From: JBEKZD01 sp050013395
Lineage (GTDB): Bacteria; Verrucomicrobiota; Verrucomicrobiia; Palsa-1439
Reading direction: 5' to 3'
Length of the DNA stretch: 37,915 nt
Assembly (NCBI GenBank): GCA_050013395.1
Contig: JBEKFI010000049.1
Span: 1-37,915, forward strand
Both the position numbers and the translations under genes were made by a program. Below the pieces are notes generated by a model that was given only the letters and a program-made list of their open reading frames with translations, searched no databases and was not told the DNA's origin. This document shows positions 7,601 to 15,066 of this stretch, piece by piece; positions within the stretch are counted from its first letter, which is position 1; each line of letters starts with the position of its first letter.

Positions 7601-8697
7601 AACAAAAACATATATCCAGAGGGCGGTGATGTTGTGATTACGTTGTAGTTCGTGCCGCCGCCGAAGTTGTGGATTCTTCCCACTTCGGGCGACGATACCG
7701 CTCCGCCATCCGCGAAGTCGCCTTCCCACGTGCCGGAGGTGCCGTCATTCTTGTTGCCCGAGTTGCCCGCCGAGGAGAAATACAGCACGCCTTGGGCCGT
7801 GACTGAATTCACCGCCTGCGCGATGATGCCGTCTTGGAACGGCGATTCGTCGTAATAACTGACGTCATCGACGATGATGTTGCAGCCCGCAGCCTGCAAA
7901 TTGAGGATGTTTTGCGCGAAGCTGGCTTCCCCGTTGAAGGCAGTCGCGAAATACAGGCCGGCCCCCGGGGCGAGGTCGTGGATGATTTCTAGCATGGCCG
8001 TGCCTTCGCCCGCACCAGAGCCAGCTTGTCCCGGCAACACCGTGACGGGTCCCAATTCGCCCGTTGCCTGCGAATTAGCCAGATAAGTCACGCTGTCCGA
8101 CAACACGCCGACGTTCACGCCGGCACCGGTCACTCCAAACGCGCCGCGAGCTTGGTCTGCGCGGTGTGTCACATCGCCTTGGGAGTCGATATTCCCCGTG
8201 TTCGTGAAGGACCGAACGGCTGGCTTGATGAATCTAACGTCGGCTGATCCAGCGAGACCCTCGATCTGATCGACCGGCAACACGGCGCGGATGGCGTGAA
8301 ATTGGGGAAAGCTGTTGATGATCTTGGCGCCGACCTGCTCGATTTGTGCCAGAAGATTCGTCGTGACGTTCGCGTCGATATCCACCAGAATCCGCCCGTC
8401 GGGCTCGAACTTGACGCCCGTCTGCAACATTGTCACGCCCGCCGCGATCGTTTCCTTGCGGTGCTGTTTGGCGGCATAGACGAGCTGCGAATCCATCTTC
8501 AACTGCGCGGGGATGCGGGTGGCCTTCTCCCGTAACAACGCCTGAATCTGTGTGCGCGCGCTGTCACTGATTTCCTGCGCGTCTGCAACCGCAATTAGAG
8601 AAATCAAGAAAAAGAAGATCGTCAGCAGTAAACCGAAGTAAAACGCGGAATTGCGGAGCAACCTGCAGTCATACCCGTTCTTGTGACAGGTGTTCAT
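4690..8697 (-). CDS. Secreted subtilisin-like protease with P-domain and DPDGDG modules
   Basis: A very large exported protease (1335 aa from the ATG at 8697). That start gives a signal peptide with a hydrophobic run LLLTIFFFLISLIAVADA; the frame is open 39 codons further. The order of parts is: pro-region; S8-like peptidase with Asp201 (NVGVLSDSV), an EGTAM...HDLAPGA stretch (Glu231) where subtilisins have HGTHVAG, oxyanion Asn312 (SSAGNSGN) and Ser540 (YGTSAAAPH); a proprotein-convertase P-domain (about 740-870); a cadherin-like domain (about 885-975); a DPDGDG calcium motif plus the shared module; an Ig-like segment; and a second DPDGDG plus shared module ending RFYRVRLVP. Two papain-like genes flank it with the same tail. 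Protease identity is secure; the catalytic triad is unusual. Confidence 0.9.
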   Translation of the reverse strand: MNTCHKNGYDCRLLRNSAFYFGLLLTIFFFLISLIAVADAQEISDSARTQIQALLREKATRIPAQLKMDSQLVYAAKQHRKETIAAGVTMLQTGVKFEPDGRILVDIDANVTTNLLAQIEQVGAKIINSFPQFHAIRAVLPVDQIEGLAGSADVRFIKPAVRSFTNTGNIDSQGDVTHRADQARGAFGVTGAGVNVGVLSDSVTYLANSQATGELGPVTVLPGQAGSGAGEGTAMLEIIHDLAPGAGLYFATAFNGEASFAQNILNLQAAGCNIIVDDVSYYDESPFQDGIIAQAVNSVTAQGVLYFSSAGNSGNKNDGTSGTWEGDFADGGAVSSPEVGRIHNFGGGTNYNVITTSPPSGYMFLFWSDPLGASTNDYDLFVLNSTGTSVLFSSTTRQNGTQDPIEYVYSGSTSLVGDRLVIVKYSGDARFLHVDTFRGRLQINTPGNTHGHNAAAAAFCVAAVSALTSYPNPFSGGAANPIETFSSDGPRRIFYSPDGTPITPGNFLSSGGTLLQKPDIAAADGVTTSVPGFGPFYGTSAAAPHAAAIAALLESYNNFLSASEIHTALTNTALDIEAPGVDRDSGAGIVMALQALQAVPGAPNAIFTSASFGDASGGNGNGYLDPGETIQETVIWNNVGGAAATNVTASLSTAAAGVTVTEPVAAYPDISVAGSSTNITPFTYRLAKTVSCGTTITFTNILATGGRLFTGAFTHVVGQVQNSAFVTNTFDSSNVPKTIPDVTTIYSTNSIATTGVIDDVNVTVRLNHTYDGDLTIAIQHPDSTEVVLAEGRGGSGDNFGTGTCGAGEVRTTFDDEAANPISAGSAPFAGSFRPEGVLTNLDSKPVNGTWRLRVTDSYLLDTGTLYCWGLRIISHQQQYVCSVFNNAPVASNQTITISVNTATNLVLTGSDPDGDPISFGTNSLPAHGTLSNFNPSTGAITYTPANNYSGSDSFTFVVNDGMTNSAPAAVSMTITEPPSPWQQWQLNYFGCANCSQAAEIADPDGDGQNNLAEFLVGTDPTNSASAFRIIGIAQEGDDVRVTWATAGGRTNVLQATGSLLGVFFNISPNIVIAGVGDVVTNYLDKGAATNATCRFYRVAAEGSSIQDSNAPTLTITSPANNSYTTNSTITVAGTSADASGVAGVDVHGIAASSANGYSNWAAEVSGLAEGTNTLTVLAGDNAAPANIATDVVRVIYATGSFDGNGDGLPDVWQIQYFGSVNAPGSGPNDDPDGDGLNNLQEWLAGTNPTNSASTLRIIGVTQEGDDVRVAWTTAGGRTNAVQAAAGDANGNYDTNYVDISGLIIVSGTGDTTTNYVDVGGATNAPSRFYRVRLVP

Positions 8698-8749
8698 GAC
8701 GTCATCGATGCCTGTGATCGTGCTTCTCTGCTTCCTCGCAACGAGCTTC

Positions 8750-8778
8750 AGTATGCCATAAGGCCGAGCAGAACGCAA
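8750..8778 (-). promoter_or_regulatory. Possible sigma70-type promoter of the subtilisin-like gene
   Basis: On the minus strand TTGCGT (8773-8778), 17 bases, then CATACT (8750-8755), about 50 bases before the ATG at 8697. Box quality and spacing resemble the promoter before the first protease gene. Confidence 0.35.
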
Positions 8779-8792
8779 GACCGGTATCAACC

Positions 8793-8900
8793 TTTTATTG
8801 TCCAATTTTAGCACGGCGGATTTGGGGATTGTGAGGGCGGATGGGAAGGATGCAGGGGTAATCCACCTCGGCTAGCAATGCCGACCGCCGCGCTGATCAT
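8793..8900. repeat. 108-bp 3' flank repeated behind two protease genes (copy 2)
   Basis: The partner of 4582-4689, immediately after the stop codon of the second papain-like gene. The two copies differ by scattered substitutions only, consistent with duplication or gene conversion of the 3' part of a protease gene. Confidence 0.75.
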
Positions 8901-11444
8901 CTACGGCACGAGCCGTACGCGGTAGAAGCGGGAGGGCGCATTGGTCGCGCCGCCGACATCGGGATAGTTGGTGATCACGTCACCCGCACCGGGAATGATG
9001 AAGATCGGGCTAAGGTCGCTGAAGCTGTTCGTGAAACCGCTGCCGGCATCGTTCACGGTCTGCACGACATTGGTTCTGCTCCCACCGGCCATCCAAGTAA
9101 CGCGAAGGCCATCACCTTCCTGCACAATCGAAATGATATGGAATGCCGACGCGCTGTTGGTCGGATTCGTGCCCACTAGGAACTCCGCCAGGTTGTTCTG
9201 GCCGTCACCATCCGGGTCAGCAGTCGCTGCCGCCTGCGAGCAGTTGGTGCAGCCGAAGTAATTTAACTGCCACTGCTGCCAGGGCGGGAGGTTGACAGTT
9301 AGACTTACGGCACGGTTGGTCGTGCCGATGCCGTTGGTCGCGTTGGTGAACGTGACGGTGTCAGTGTAGTTGCTGGGGGCCAGACCGTTGGCGTTGGCAT
9401 TGATCAAGACGGTGACGTTCGTGCTGGCCGCCGCCGGCAGCGTGCCGTTGGTCGCCGAGAGGCTGAGCCAGGCGGCGCTCTTGCTCGCGCTCCAGTTCAG
9501 CGCGTTACCGCCGCTGTTGGTCAGCGTATAGACCTGGTTCGAGGGCGTAAACGGGCCGCCTTGGGTCCCTGTTGAACTCAACCCGTTCGTCGGCGTGACC
9601 ACAAGCTGGGCGGGGGCGGAGTTCGATGTGGTGATGGCCAGTTGCCAGCCGTTGGCAATGCTGCCGGAATCGCCGGCTGCGTCGTCATAAACGTACAACG
9701 ACCACGTACCATTGGGGTTTTGGTTGGTGAACACAGACAGACTTGTGCCATATGGACCGGCGGGTGCCGGGGCCGGGAAGGTGTCTCCCGTTACATAGTC
9801 GGACGGGCGGAACGTGCCGGACACAATTTGAGCGCTGTCCGGCAGAACCGAGGCCGCCGAATCGTCGAAGGTAAGCGTGACGCTGTTAATATCGTAACCG
9901 CCGCCGGCATCCGACATGAGCATGACCTTCTGTCCCGCTGGTCCGACGAGCAAGACATCAATATCATCGGGATACGTGTGGCTGATATTGGTGAGGGTGG
10001 CGGTCACTTTGGTCACTGTGCCAGCAACTTCGGAGACGGTGATTGTGGATGGATAGGGAGTGGCTGCTCCACTATCAGGGATCGTGATGAAATTGGGATT
10101 CACAAAAGTGTTGGACGGTGTGACACTCAGCGTCACGGTGCGCGTTTGCGGGATGCCGCTTGCCGGGTTGCTGAAGGTTATGTTGTCGCTATACGTGCCG
10201 ACAGCAAGACCATTGGCGGCCGGGTTGAGGGAAACGCTCACGTTGGTGGAACTGCCCGCCGCCAAGCTGCCATTTGTCGGCGTCACATCCAGCCAAACCT
10301 GCGTCTTGGCAGCGGTCCAACCAGTCGAGGCACTGCCCTGATTCGTCAATGTGTAGGTAGTGCCAGCAGGAGTGAACGGACCGCCCACGGTACCGGCACT
10401 GCTGAAACCACCCAAAGGACTCACTTGAAGCGCGTCGACATTATAGACCAAGTAGGCGACTTCACAGGCGACAATCGCCGAGGTGTATTTGATCTGCATG
10501 TAACCGTTTACGCCCCAACTTGGACCCCAACTGTTGCGGAGAATCCAATAGCCGTTGCCGCCGTTGTCATCCCACCCCACGAGCGCGATGGCGTGGTTGG
10601 TTGGTTTGTAGTAACAGGGGCTGGCGTCACAGTTGGTGCTTGTATTTTCGTATATGCCGTCGCTGTAGGCTTCGAAAGCGGAGTCAACGTAAACTGCCGC
10701 GTCCACCACGCCATAAGTCATGATGGCGGTCTTAATTGCATTGATGTCGCCACAGGGGACCCGGTACCAAGAAGCAAAGCGGGTGGTGGGATCACTCCAG
10801 TGCGTGCACGAGCCGGGATCGGTTACCGTGTAAGGAAAATGGGCTTCATCGGTGACACCCTCGACCGTGAGGGCCTGCAACTCATAGTAGTCGTAGTCCG
10901 CCCCGTCACAGCCGAAAAAATGGCTGCTGTACTGGGGCAACCTCCCCAGGCACCAGATGATGTACGATTCGGAAAAATCCGCAGAATTTCCATCGTAATG
11001 GCCCGTGGCCCAGTTGTAGGTTCCTTCTGCCGCAGCGCACGCCCCGAACGCATAACAGGAGCCGCAACTTCCTTGGTCCCGAATCGGGCCGATGTACGAG
11101 TGACCATTGTAATTGGTCCAGCAGAACTGAGTCGGCAGTTGCTTCCCCAGATGATTGACAAGGGGACCGATGTCCTCCGTACTACCAAGCTGCGGTTGGA
11201 GCTGAAGGGGCGGGCGACGACTAAAGAATCGCTCCTTTTCCTCGGGTGACATATCGTACACCCAGTTGTGTCCCACGCTGAACTGATATCCATTATTCCT
11301 GATCTTGTTCTGAAGTACCTCAATGGTATCTCCCGGCTCAAACCTAAGGATTTCTCGATCCTGGGCGAAGGAGACAGCCGCGAGGATAAGGGTGAATGAA
11401 TGTAGAACAAGCAGAGCGGACCAGACCTTAAAACACTTTTGCAT
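8901..11444 (-). CDS. Secreted papain-like (C1A) protease with P-domain and DPDGDG tail
   Basis: An 847-aa exported cysteine protease. The ATG at 11444 follows a GCGAGG element and gives a signal peptide (MQKCFKVWSALLVLHSFTL...). Catalytic residues are Cys130 (IRDQGSCGSCYAF), His284 (TNHAIALVGW) and Asn304 (LRNSWGPSWG). It is followed by a BACON-like beta domain (LTNQGSASTGWTAAK... AGSSTNVSVSLNP), a proprotein-convertase-type P-domain (SHTYPDDIDVLLVGP ... NPNGTWSLYVYDDAAGDSG), a second BACON-like repeat (LTNSGGNALNWSASK), a DPDGDG motif, and the shared C-terminal module ending SRFYRVRLVP. The catalytic domain differs from that of the first papain-like gene, but the tail is close to identical at DNA level. 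Probably part of a set for digesting extracellular protein. The tail may be for surface attachment or export (inference). Confidence 0.9.
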   Translation of the reverse strand: MQKCFKVWSALLVLHSFTLILAAVSFAQDREILRFEPGDTIEVLQNKIRNNGYQFSVGHNWVYDMSPEEKERFFSRRPPLQLQPQLGSTEDIGPLVNHLGKQLPTQFCWTNYNGHSYIGPIRDQGSCGSCYAFGACAAAEGTYNWATGHYDGNSADFSESYIIWCLGRLPQYSSHFFGCDGADYDYYELQALTVEGVTDEAHFPYTVTDPGSCTHWSDPTTRFASWYRVPCGDINAIKTAIMTYGVVDAAVYVDSAFEAYSDGIYENTSTNCDASPCYYKPTNHAIALVGWDDNGGNGYWILRNSWGPSWGVNGYMQIKYTSAIVACEVAYLVYNVDALQVSPLGGFSSAGTVGGPFTPAGTTYTLTNQGSASTGWTAAKTQVWLDVTPTNGSLAAGSSTNVSVSLNPAANGLAVGTYSDNITFSNPASGIPQTRTVTLSVTPSNTFVNPNFITIPDSGAATPYPSTITVSEVAGTVTKVTATLTNISHTYPDDIDVLLVGPAGQKVMLMSDAGGGYDINSVTLTFDDSAASVLPDSAQIVSGTFRPSDYVTGDTFPAPAPAGPYGTSLSVFTNQNPNGTWSLYVYDDAAGDSGSIANGWQLAITTSNSAPAQLVVTPTNGLSSTGTQGGPFTPSNQVYTLTNSGGNALNWSASKSAAWLSLSATNGTLPAAASTNVTVLINANANGLAPSNYTDTVTFTNATNGIGTTNRAVSLTVNLPPWQQWQLNYFGCTNCSQAAATADPDGDGQNNLAEFLVGTNPTNSASAFHIISIVQEGDGLRVTWMAGGSRTNVVQTVNDAGSGFTNSFSDLSPIFIIPGAGDVITNYPDVGGATNAPSRFYRVRLVP

Positions 11445-11545
11445 AAGTGACCTCGCCTCGTTAATCGTCAAATGCGCGCTTCTTGGCAAAGACTAAAACA
11501 CAGGGCGATCGAAAAGTCGAGGCAATTCTCCGCCCAAGTGCGAGG

Positions 11546-11574
11546 TTGACGGGCGTGGAGGTTGGTCTTAGTCT
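11546..11574 (+). promoter_or_regulatory. Probable promoter of citramalate synthase, very close to its start
   Basis: TTGACG (11546-11551), 17 bases, then TAGTCT (11569-11574). A start of transcription 6-8 bases downstream would leave only about five bases before the ATG at 11587. That fits the absence of a Shine-Dalgarno there and suggests a leaderless mRNA. Confidence 0.45.
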
Positions 11575-11586
11575 TTGGGTCTTCCA

Positions 11587-13167
11587 ATGAGCAAACAGGT
11601 GAAGATTTACGACACGACGTTGCGCGACGGCGCGCAGGGCGAAGGCATCTCGTTTTCCAGTGCGGACAAGATCCGCATCGCCGAGCGGCTGGACGCGTTT
11701 GGGGTGCACTACATCGAGGGCGGTTGGCCAGGATCAAACCCGAAGGACATGGATTTCTTCACGGAGGTGGCAAAGCGGAGGTTCAAGCAGGCTCGCATTG
11801 CGGCCTTCGGCAGCACGCGCCGAGCGAACACAAAGTGCAAGGAGGACCCGCAGATCGAGATGCTGGTGAAAGCCAATACGCCCGTCGTCACGCTTGTCGG
11901 CAAAACGTGGTCGCTGCACGTCGCGGAAGTCATTCGCACCACACCGGAGGAAAACCTGGCGATGATCGCCGACTCGGTGCGGTATTTCAAAGAGCTGGGC
12001 AAGGAGGTCGTGTACGATGCCGAACATTTCTTCGATGGTTACAAGGGCGAGCCGCGTTACGCGCTGGCGACGCTGAAGGCCGCGCACGAGGCTGGCGTGG
12101 ATATCGTGGTGCTCTGTGACACCAACGGCGGTTCCATGCCCGGCGAAGTGGCGCGCATCATGGCGGAAGTCCGCAAGGCGCTCCTCTGCCCCGTCGGCAT
12201 TCACACGCACAACGATTGCGGCTTGGGCGCGGCCAACGCGCTGGCTGCTGTTGAGCAAGGCGCGGTACAAGTGCAGGGCACGATGAACGGATACGGCGAG
12301 CGGACGGGCAATTGCAACCTGACCACCGTCATCCCCTGCCTCGTGCTCAAGATGGGCATCGGGTGCATCCCGAAGGAAAACGTTCGGCATCTGCGGGAGT
12401 TGTCGTTGTTCATCGACGACCTCGCGAACATACGCCACGATATCCGCCAACCGTTCGTCGGCGCGACGGCCTTCGCGCACAAAGGCGGCATCCACGTCAA
12501 TGCCGTCGAAAAGGTGGCGCGCAGCTACGAGCACATCGAGCCTGAAGCGGTCGGCAACCGCCGCCGCGTGCTCGTCAGCGAATTGAGCGGGCGCAGCAAC
12601 GTGTTGATCAAGGCGCACGAGCTGGGTGTCCATCTGCCGAAGGATTCGGCCGAGGTCCGCGAAATCTTGCAGCAACTGAAACAACTCGAACACGCTGGCT
12701 ACGAATTCGAGGCGGCCGACGCCAGTTTTCACATCCTCGTGCAGAAACTCCTCAAGCGCCACAAGCCGTTCTTCAACCTGCTCGCCTACCGCGTCATCAT
12801 GGATCGTCACGGCGAAGATGGGCATAGCACCGTCGAAGCGAGCGTCAAACTTGAAGCCAAAGGCGAGATCGTCGATACCGTGGCCGAAGGCGATGGCCCT
12901 GTCAACGCGCTCGACAAGGCGTTGCGCGCTGCGCTGACAAAGTTCTACCCGTCCATCGCCGCCGTTCAGCTTGTGGACTACAAAGTTCGCATCCTCGACT
13001 CCCAGACCGGCACCGCCGCCAAGACGCGCGTCATGATCGAATCCACCGACGGCGCGGACATCTGGGGCACGGTCGGCGTCAACGACAACATCATCGAAGC
13101 CAGTTGGGAAGCCCTCGTGGACTCCGTCGAGTACAAGCTCTTCAAAGACGAGCATCGGAAGCCATAA
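11587..13167 (+). CDS. cimA: (R)-citramalate synthase
   Basis: Condenses pyruvate and acetyl-CoA to citramalate, the threonine-independent entry to isoleucine. The 526-aa protein begins MSKQVKIYDTTLRDGAQGEG; the catalytic DTTLRDG is at residues 9-15. GIHTHNDCGLGAANA carries the metal-binding HxH of the HMGL-like/DRE-TIM family. KGGIHVNAVEK lies in the middle part. A C-terminal LeuA-type regulatory domain (VQLVDYKVRIL ... TRVMIESTDG) would sense isoleucine or leucine. Length and N-terminus fit the citramalate synthase branch better than isopropylmalate or homocitrate synthase. An upstream TTG in frame (11575) gives four extra residues and is unlikely. No palindromic insertion is seen in this gene, unlike hom and metH. 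Confidence 0.93.
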   Translation: MSKQVKIYDTTLRDGAQGEGISFSSADKIRIAERLDAFGVHYIEGGWPGSNPKDMDFFTEVAKRRFKQARIAAFGSTRRANTKCKEDPQIEMLVKANTPVVTLVGKTWSLHVAEVIRTTPEENLAMIADSVRYFKELGKEVVYDAEHFFDGYKGEPRYALATLKAAHEAGVDIVVLCDTNGGSMPGEVARIMAEVRKALLCPVGIHTHNDCGLGAANALAAVEQGAVQVQGTMNGYGERTGNCNLTTVIPCLVLKMGIGCIPKENVRHLRELSLFIDDLANIRHDIRQPFVGATAFAHKGGIHVNAVEKVARSYEHIEPEAVGNRRRVLVSELSGRSNVLIKAHELGVHLPKDSAEVREILQQLKQLEHAGYEFEAADASFHILVQKLLKRHKPFFNLLAYRVIMDRHGEDGHSTVEASVKLEAKGEIVDTVAEGDGPVNALDKALRAALTKFYPSIAAVQLVDYKVRILDSQTGTAAKTRVMIESTDGADIWGTVGVNDNIIEASWEALVDSVEYKLFKDEHRKP

Positions 13168-13170
13168 TTG

Positions 13171-13288
13171 CCGTAGGGGCAGACCTGCGCGTCTGCCCTG
13201 TTTCTCGGTTGTCCGACATCGGGCGCACATACAGGTGTGCCCCTACGGGATGGTTGTCCGTCGTAGGGGCAGACCTGCGTGTCTGCCC
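13171..13288. repeat. REP palindromes, left side of RAYT gene
   Basis: Three hairpin units follow one another. Two copies of GTAGGGGCAGACCTGCG(C/T)GTCTGCCC (about 13173-13199 and 13263-13288, arms GGGCAGAC/GTCTGCCC) surround an inverted unit with GGGCGCAC/GTGTGCCC arms (13220-13243). The spacer CTACGGGATGGTTGTCCGTC is repeated on the right side of the transposase gene. Alternating orientation is the usual bacterial REP/BIME arrangement. Confidence 0.85.
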
Positions 13289-13334
13289 AATGATCAAATG
13301 AAATGAATGCGATGCACACCCCGTTACGCCTGTT

Positions 13335-13991
13335 ATGAAAATGCCCTTCGACCCGAAACACCACCACCGCCGATCCATTCAGCTGAAGCGGTATGATTAC
13401 TCGGGACCAGGCTCGTACTTTCTGACTGTGTGCGCGCAAGGCAAGCACTGTCTGTTCGGCGAGATTCGAAATGGCGTTATGGGCCTGAATGAAGCGGGGT
13501 GCATGCTCACTCGGTGGTGGATCGAGTTGCCGAACAAATTTCCCACTGTTCGTGCGGATACTTTTATCGCTATGCCCAACCATCTCCATGGCATCCTCAC
13601 GATTCTCGGCGTTGGACTGGATGGTCGCACGTTTGCATCGAGCGCCCCGACGGCCGCCTCCCTGCCCACGGTCGTTCAGTGGTTCAAAACGATGACTTCC
13701 AACGATTACATTCGCGGCGTAAAGGAGCGCGGTTGGGCGCCTTTCCATGGAAGGTTGTGGCAACGCAATTATTACGAGCACGTAATCCGAGACGGCCGGT
13801 CGTTGGAAAAGATTCGTGAATACATCGACACAAATCCGCTGCGGTGGCACCTCCACAAAGAAAACCTGCAGTGTCATGGCACGGATGGATTCGACACGTG
13901 GTTGGATGCGCACAAGACAGCGCCGTTTCCCGGCTGCACGACATCGGGCGCACACATAGGTGCGCCCCTACGGGATGGCTGTCCGCCGTAG
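13335..13991 (+). CDS. REP-associated tyrosine transposase (RAYT, Y1 family)
   Basis: A 218-aa single-strand DNA transposase of the IS200/IS605-like Y1 superfamily. The HUH metal-binding motif is MPNHLHGIL (His83, His85). The nucleophilic tyrosine is in WQRNYYEHVIRD (Tyr146 or Tyr147). The N-terminal RRSIQLKRYDYSGPGSYFLTVCAQ is typical of REP-associated members. REP palindromes occur just upstream (13171-13288) and downstream. The last 15 or so codons (TTSGAHIGAPLRDGCPP) are read from the downstream REP itself, so the natural C-terminus may have been lost or extended by the repeat. The stop region overlaps the end of the convergent squalene synthase gene by 24 bases. No clear Shine-Dalgarno precedes ATG 13335; ATG 13341 is an alternative. 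Confidence 0.9.
   Translation: MKMPFDPKHHHRRSIQLKRYDYSGPGSYFLTVCAQGKHCLFGEIRNGVMGLNEAGCMLTRWWIELPNKFPTVRADTFIAMPNHLHGILTILGVGLDGRTFASSAPTAASLPTVVQWFKTMTSNDYIRGVKERGWAPFHGRLWQRNYYEHVIRDGRSLEKIREYIDTNPLRWHLHKENLQCHGTDGFDTWLDAHKTAPFPGCTTSGAHIGAPLRDGCPP
13946..13991. repeat. REP palindrome, right side of RAYT gene
   Basis: CGGGCGCACACATAGGTGCGCC followed by CCTACGGGATGGCTGTCCG matches the inverted unit and spacer on the left side (13219-13262). It supplies the last codons of both convergent genes that end here. Confidence 0.8.
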
Positions 13992-14954
13992 CTTCCGATA
14001 TCTCTCATCGAGCGCCGCGTCGTTCAGGCGCAACAGGAACGATTCGAGCATCAATCCGTACACTTCGATCCGCGAAACCTTGATCCGCTGCGCCGGGTCG
14101 AGCGGATTCGCCTCCCGCAATCGCGCGATGGTTTTCAATCCAATCCAAATGGGCCAGATGCACGCGAGCCGCAACCGCCACAGGCTCGACGGAATCAGCA
14201 TCGTGTACTGCCAGCCGGCATCGAGATGGGCAACCGCGGTGTCGAGCCAGCGATCATAAAGGGATTGAACGCTGGCGAAGTTCTGCGGATCGAGCAACAA
14301 CTGCGGCTCTTTCACGGGCAGATAGCAGCGGCCGATCCGCAAATCCGTCGGAATGTCGCGCAAGACGTTCACAAGTTGCAGTCCCTTCCCAAACCGCACC
14401 CCCAACTCCTCCATCTCCACATCTCTCCAGAACTCCAGTTCCTTGAAATGCGCCCTGCACATCCTCGTCCAAAATTCGCCGACGCAGCCCGCGACCAAGT
14501 ATGTGTAGCGATCAAGCTCGTCGTCTTTCAGCGCGACCAGGTCCTTCTCCGTCTCGCCGGGAAATCTCTCAAGATCGAAGATCTGGCCGGCGATAATGGT
14601 GTCCAGCAATCCGCCAATCCTCTGTCGATCTGCGTCCGGCAGCTCCCCGAGAAATCGCAGACAGTCCGGCAAGCGCTGAAGCAACCGCGCCTCCGCCGGG
14701 CTCGTGGGAGCCCCGACGTTCGTGTCGGGGCTCCCACAAACCAACGTGATGTTCGCCAGCAACTGGTGCAACCGCTGGATCCGTTCTGCTTTCGCCACAG
14801 CCTTGGTGTCAGCGATCGTGTCGCTCGCACGCGCCAGCAGGTACGCCAGCGAAACCTGCGGTCGAATCTCGCGCGGCAGCACGCGCAGCGTCAGATAAAA
14901 CGAGCGGGAAACGTCCCGAAGCAACGGACCAATAAGTTCGCGCTGCGCATGCAT
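13968..14954 (-). CDS. Squalene/phytoene synthase family protein
   Basis: Head-to-head condensation of two prenyl diphosphates, probably two farnesyl diphosphates on the way to squalene and hopanoids. The 328-aa protein has the two Mg-binding aspartate motifs of the trans-isoprenyl family: DTIAD at residues 45-49 (in LLARASDTIADTK) and RDIPTD at 199-204 (in NVLRDIPTDLRIGRCYLP). LLRDVSRSFYLTLRVLP at the N-terminus is typical of bacterial squalene synthases. Phytoene versus squalene product cannot be decided here. Two oddities: residues about 73-84 (GSPDTNVGAPTS) come from a perfect palindrome (14704-14737) inserted in frame, and the last codons plus stop (LRRTAIP) are read from the REP unit at 13946-13991. 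Confidence 0.88.
   Translation of the reverse strand: MHAQRELIGPLLRDVSRSFYLTLRVLPREIRPQVSLAYLLARASDTIADTKAVAKAERIQRLHQLLANITLVCGSPDTNVGAPTSPAEARLLQRLPDCLRFLGELPDADRQRIGGLLDTIIAGQIFDLERFPGETEKDLVALKDDELDRYTYLVAGCVGEFWTRMCRAHFKELEFWRDVEMEELGVRFGKGLQLVNVLRDIPTDLRIGRCYLPVKEPQLLLDPQNFASVQSLYDRWLDTAVAHLDAGWQYTMLIPSSLWRLRLACIWPIWIGLKTIARLREANPLDPAQRIKVSRIEVYGLMLESFLLRLNDAALDERYRKLRRTAIP
14704..14737. repeat. In-frame palindrome inside the squalene synthase gene
   Basis: Perfect 14-bp arms GTGGGAGCCCCGAC and GTCGGGGCTCCCAC surround a 6-base loop. The encoded residues have no counterpart in the family as I know it. The GTGGGAG ends match the unit inside hom (280-332). Confidence 0.75.
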
Positions 14955-15066
14955 TCGCGGGATCGATTCTTAATCGAGACCGGCCACAGACGCAAGCACA
15001 GCGCAGTTTGGAGTGCGGAGACTTGTCGCCGCTTTCCAAAGCGCCAATGAATCGGCGCGCTCCTGC

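Larger units (their letters stand above)
13171..13991 (+). mobile_element. REP-RAYT element (transposase with its REP units)
   Basis: The Y1 transposase gene lies between REP units of one sequence family on both sides. In known systems RAYT enzymes recognise and spread their cognate REPs. The boundaries are my estimate, taken from the outermost matching units. Confidence 0.7.

Noticed and set aside
9642..11249. About 535-codon plus-strand frame opposite the second papain-like gene
   Set aside because: The minus-strand frame has complete catalytic motifs and a signal peptide; this one has none.
11734..13230. About 500-codon minus-strand frame opposite citramalate synthase
   Set aside because: It is a mirror of the cimA codons with His/Asp/Val-rich composition typical of antisense frames.
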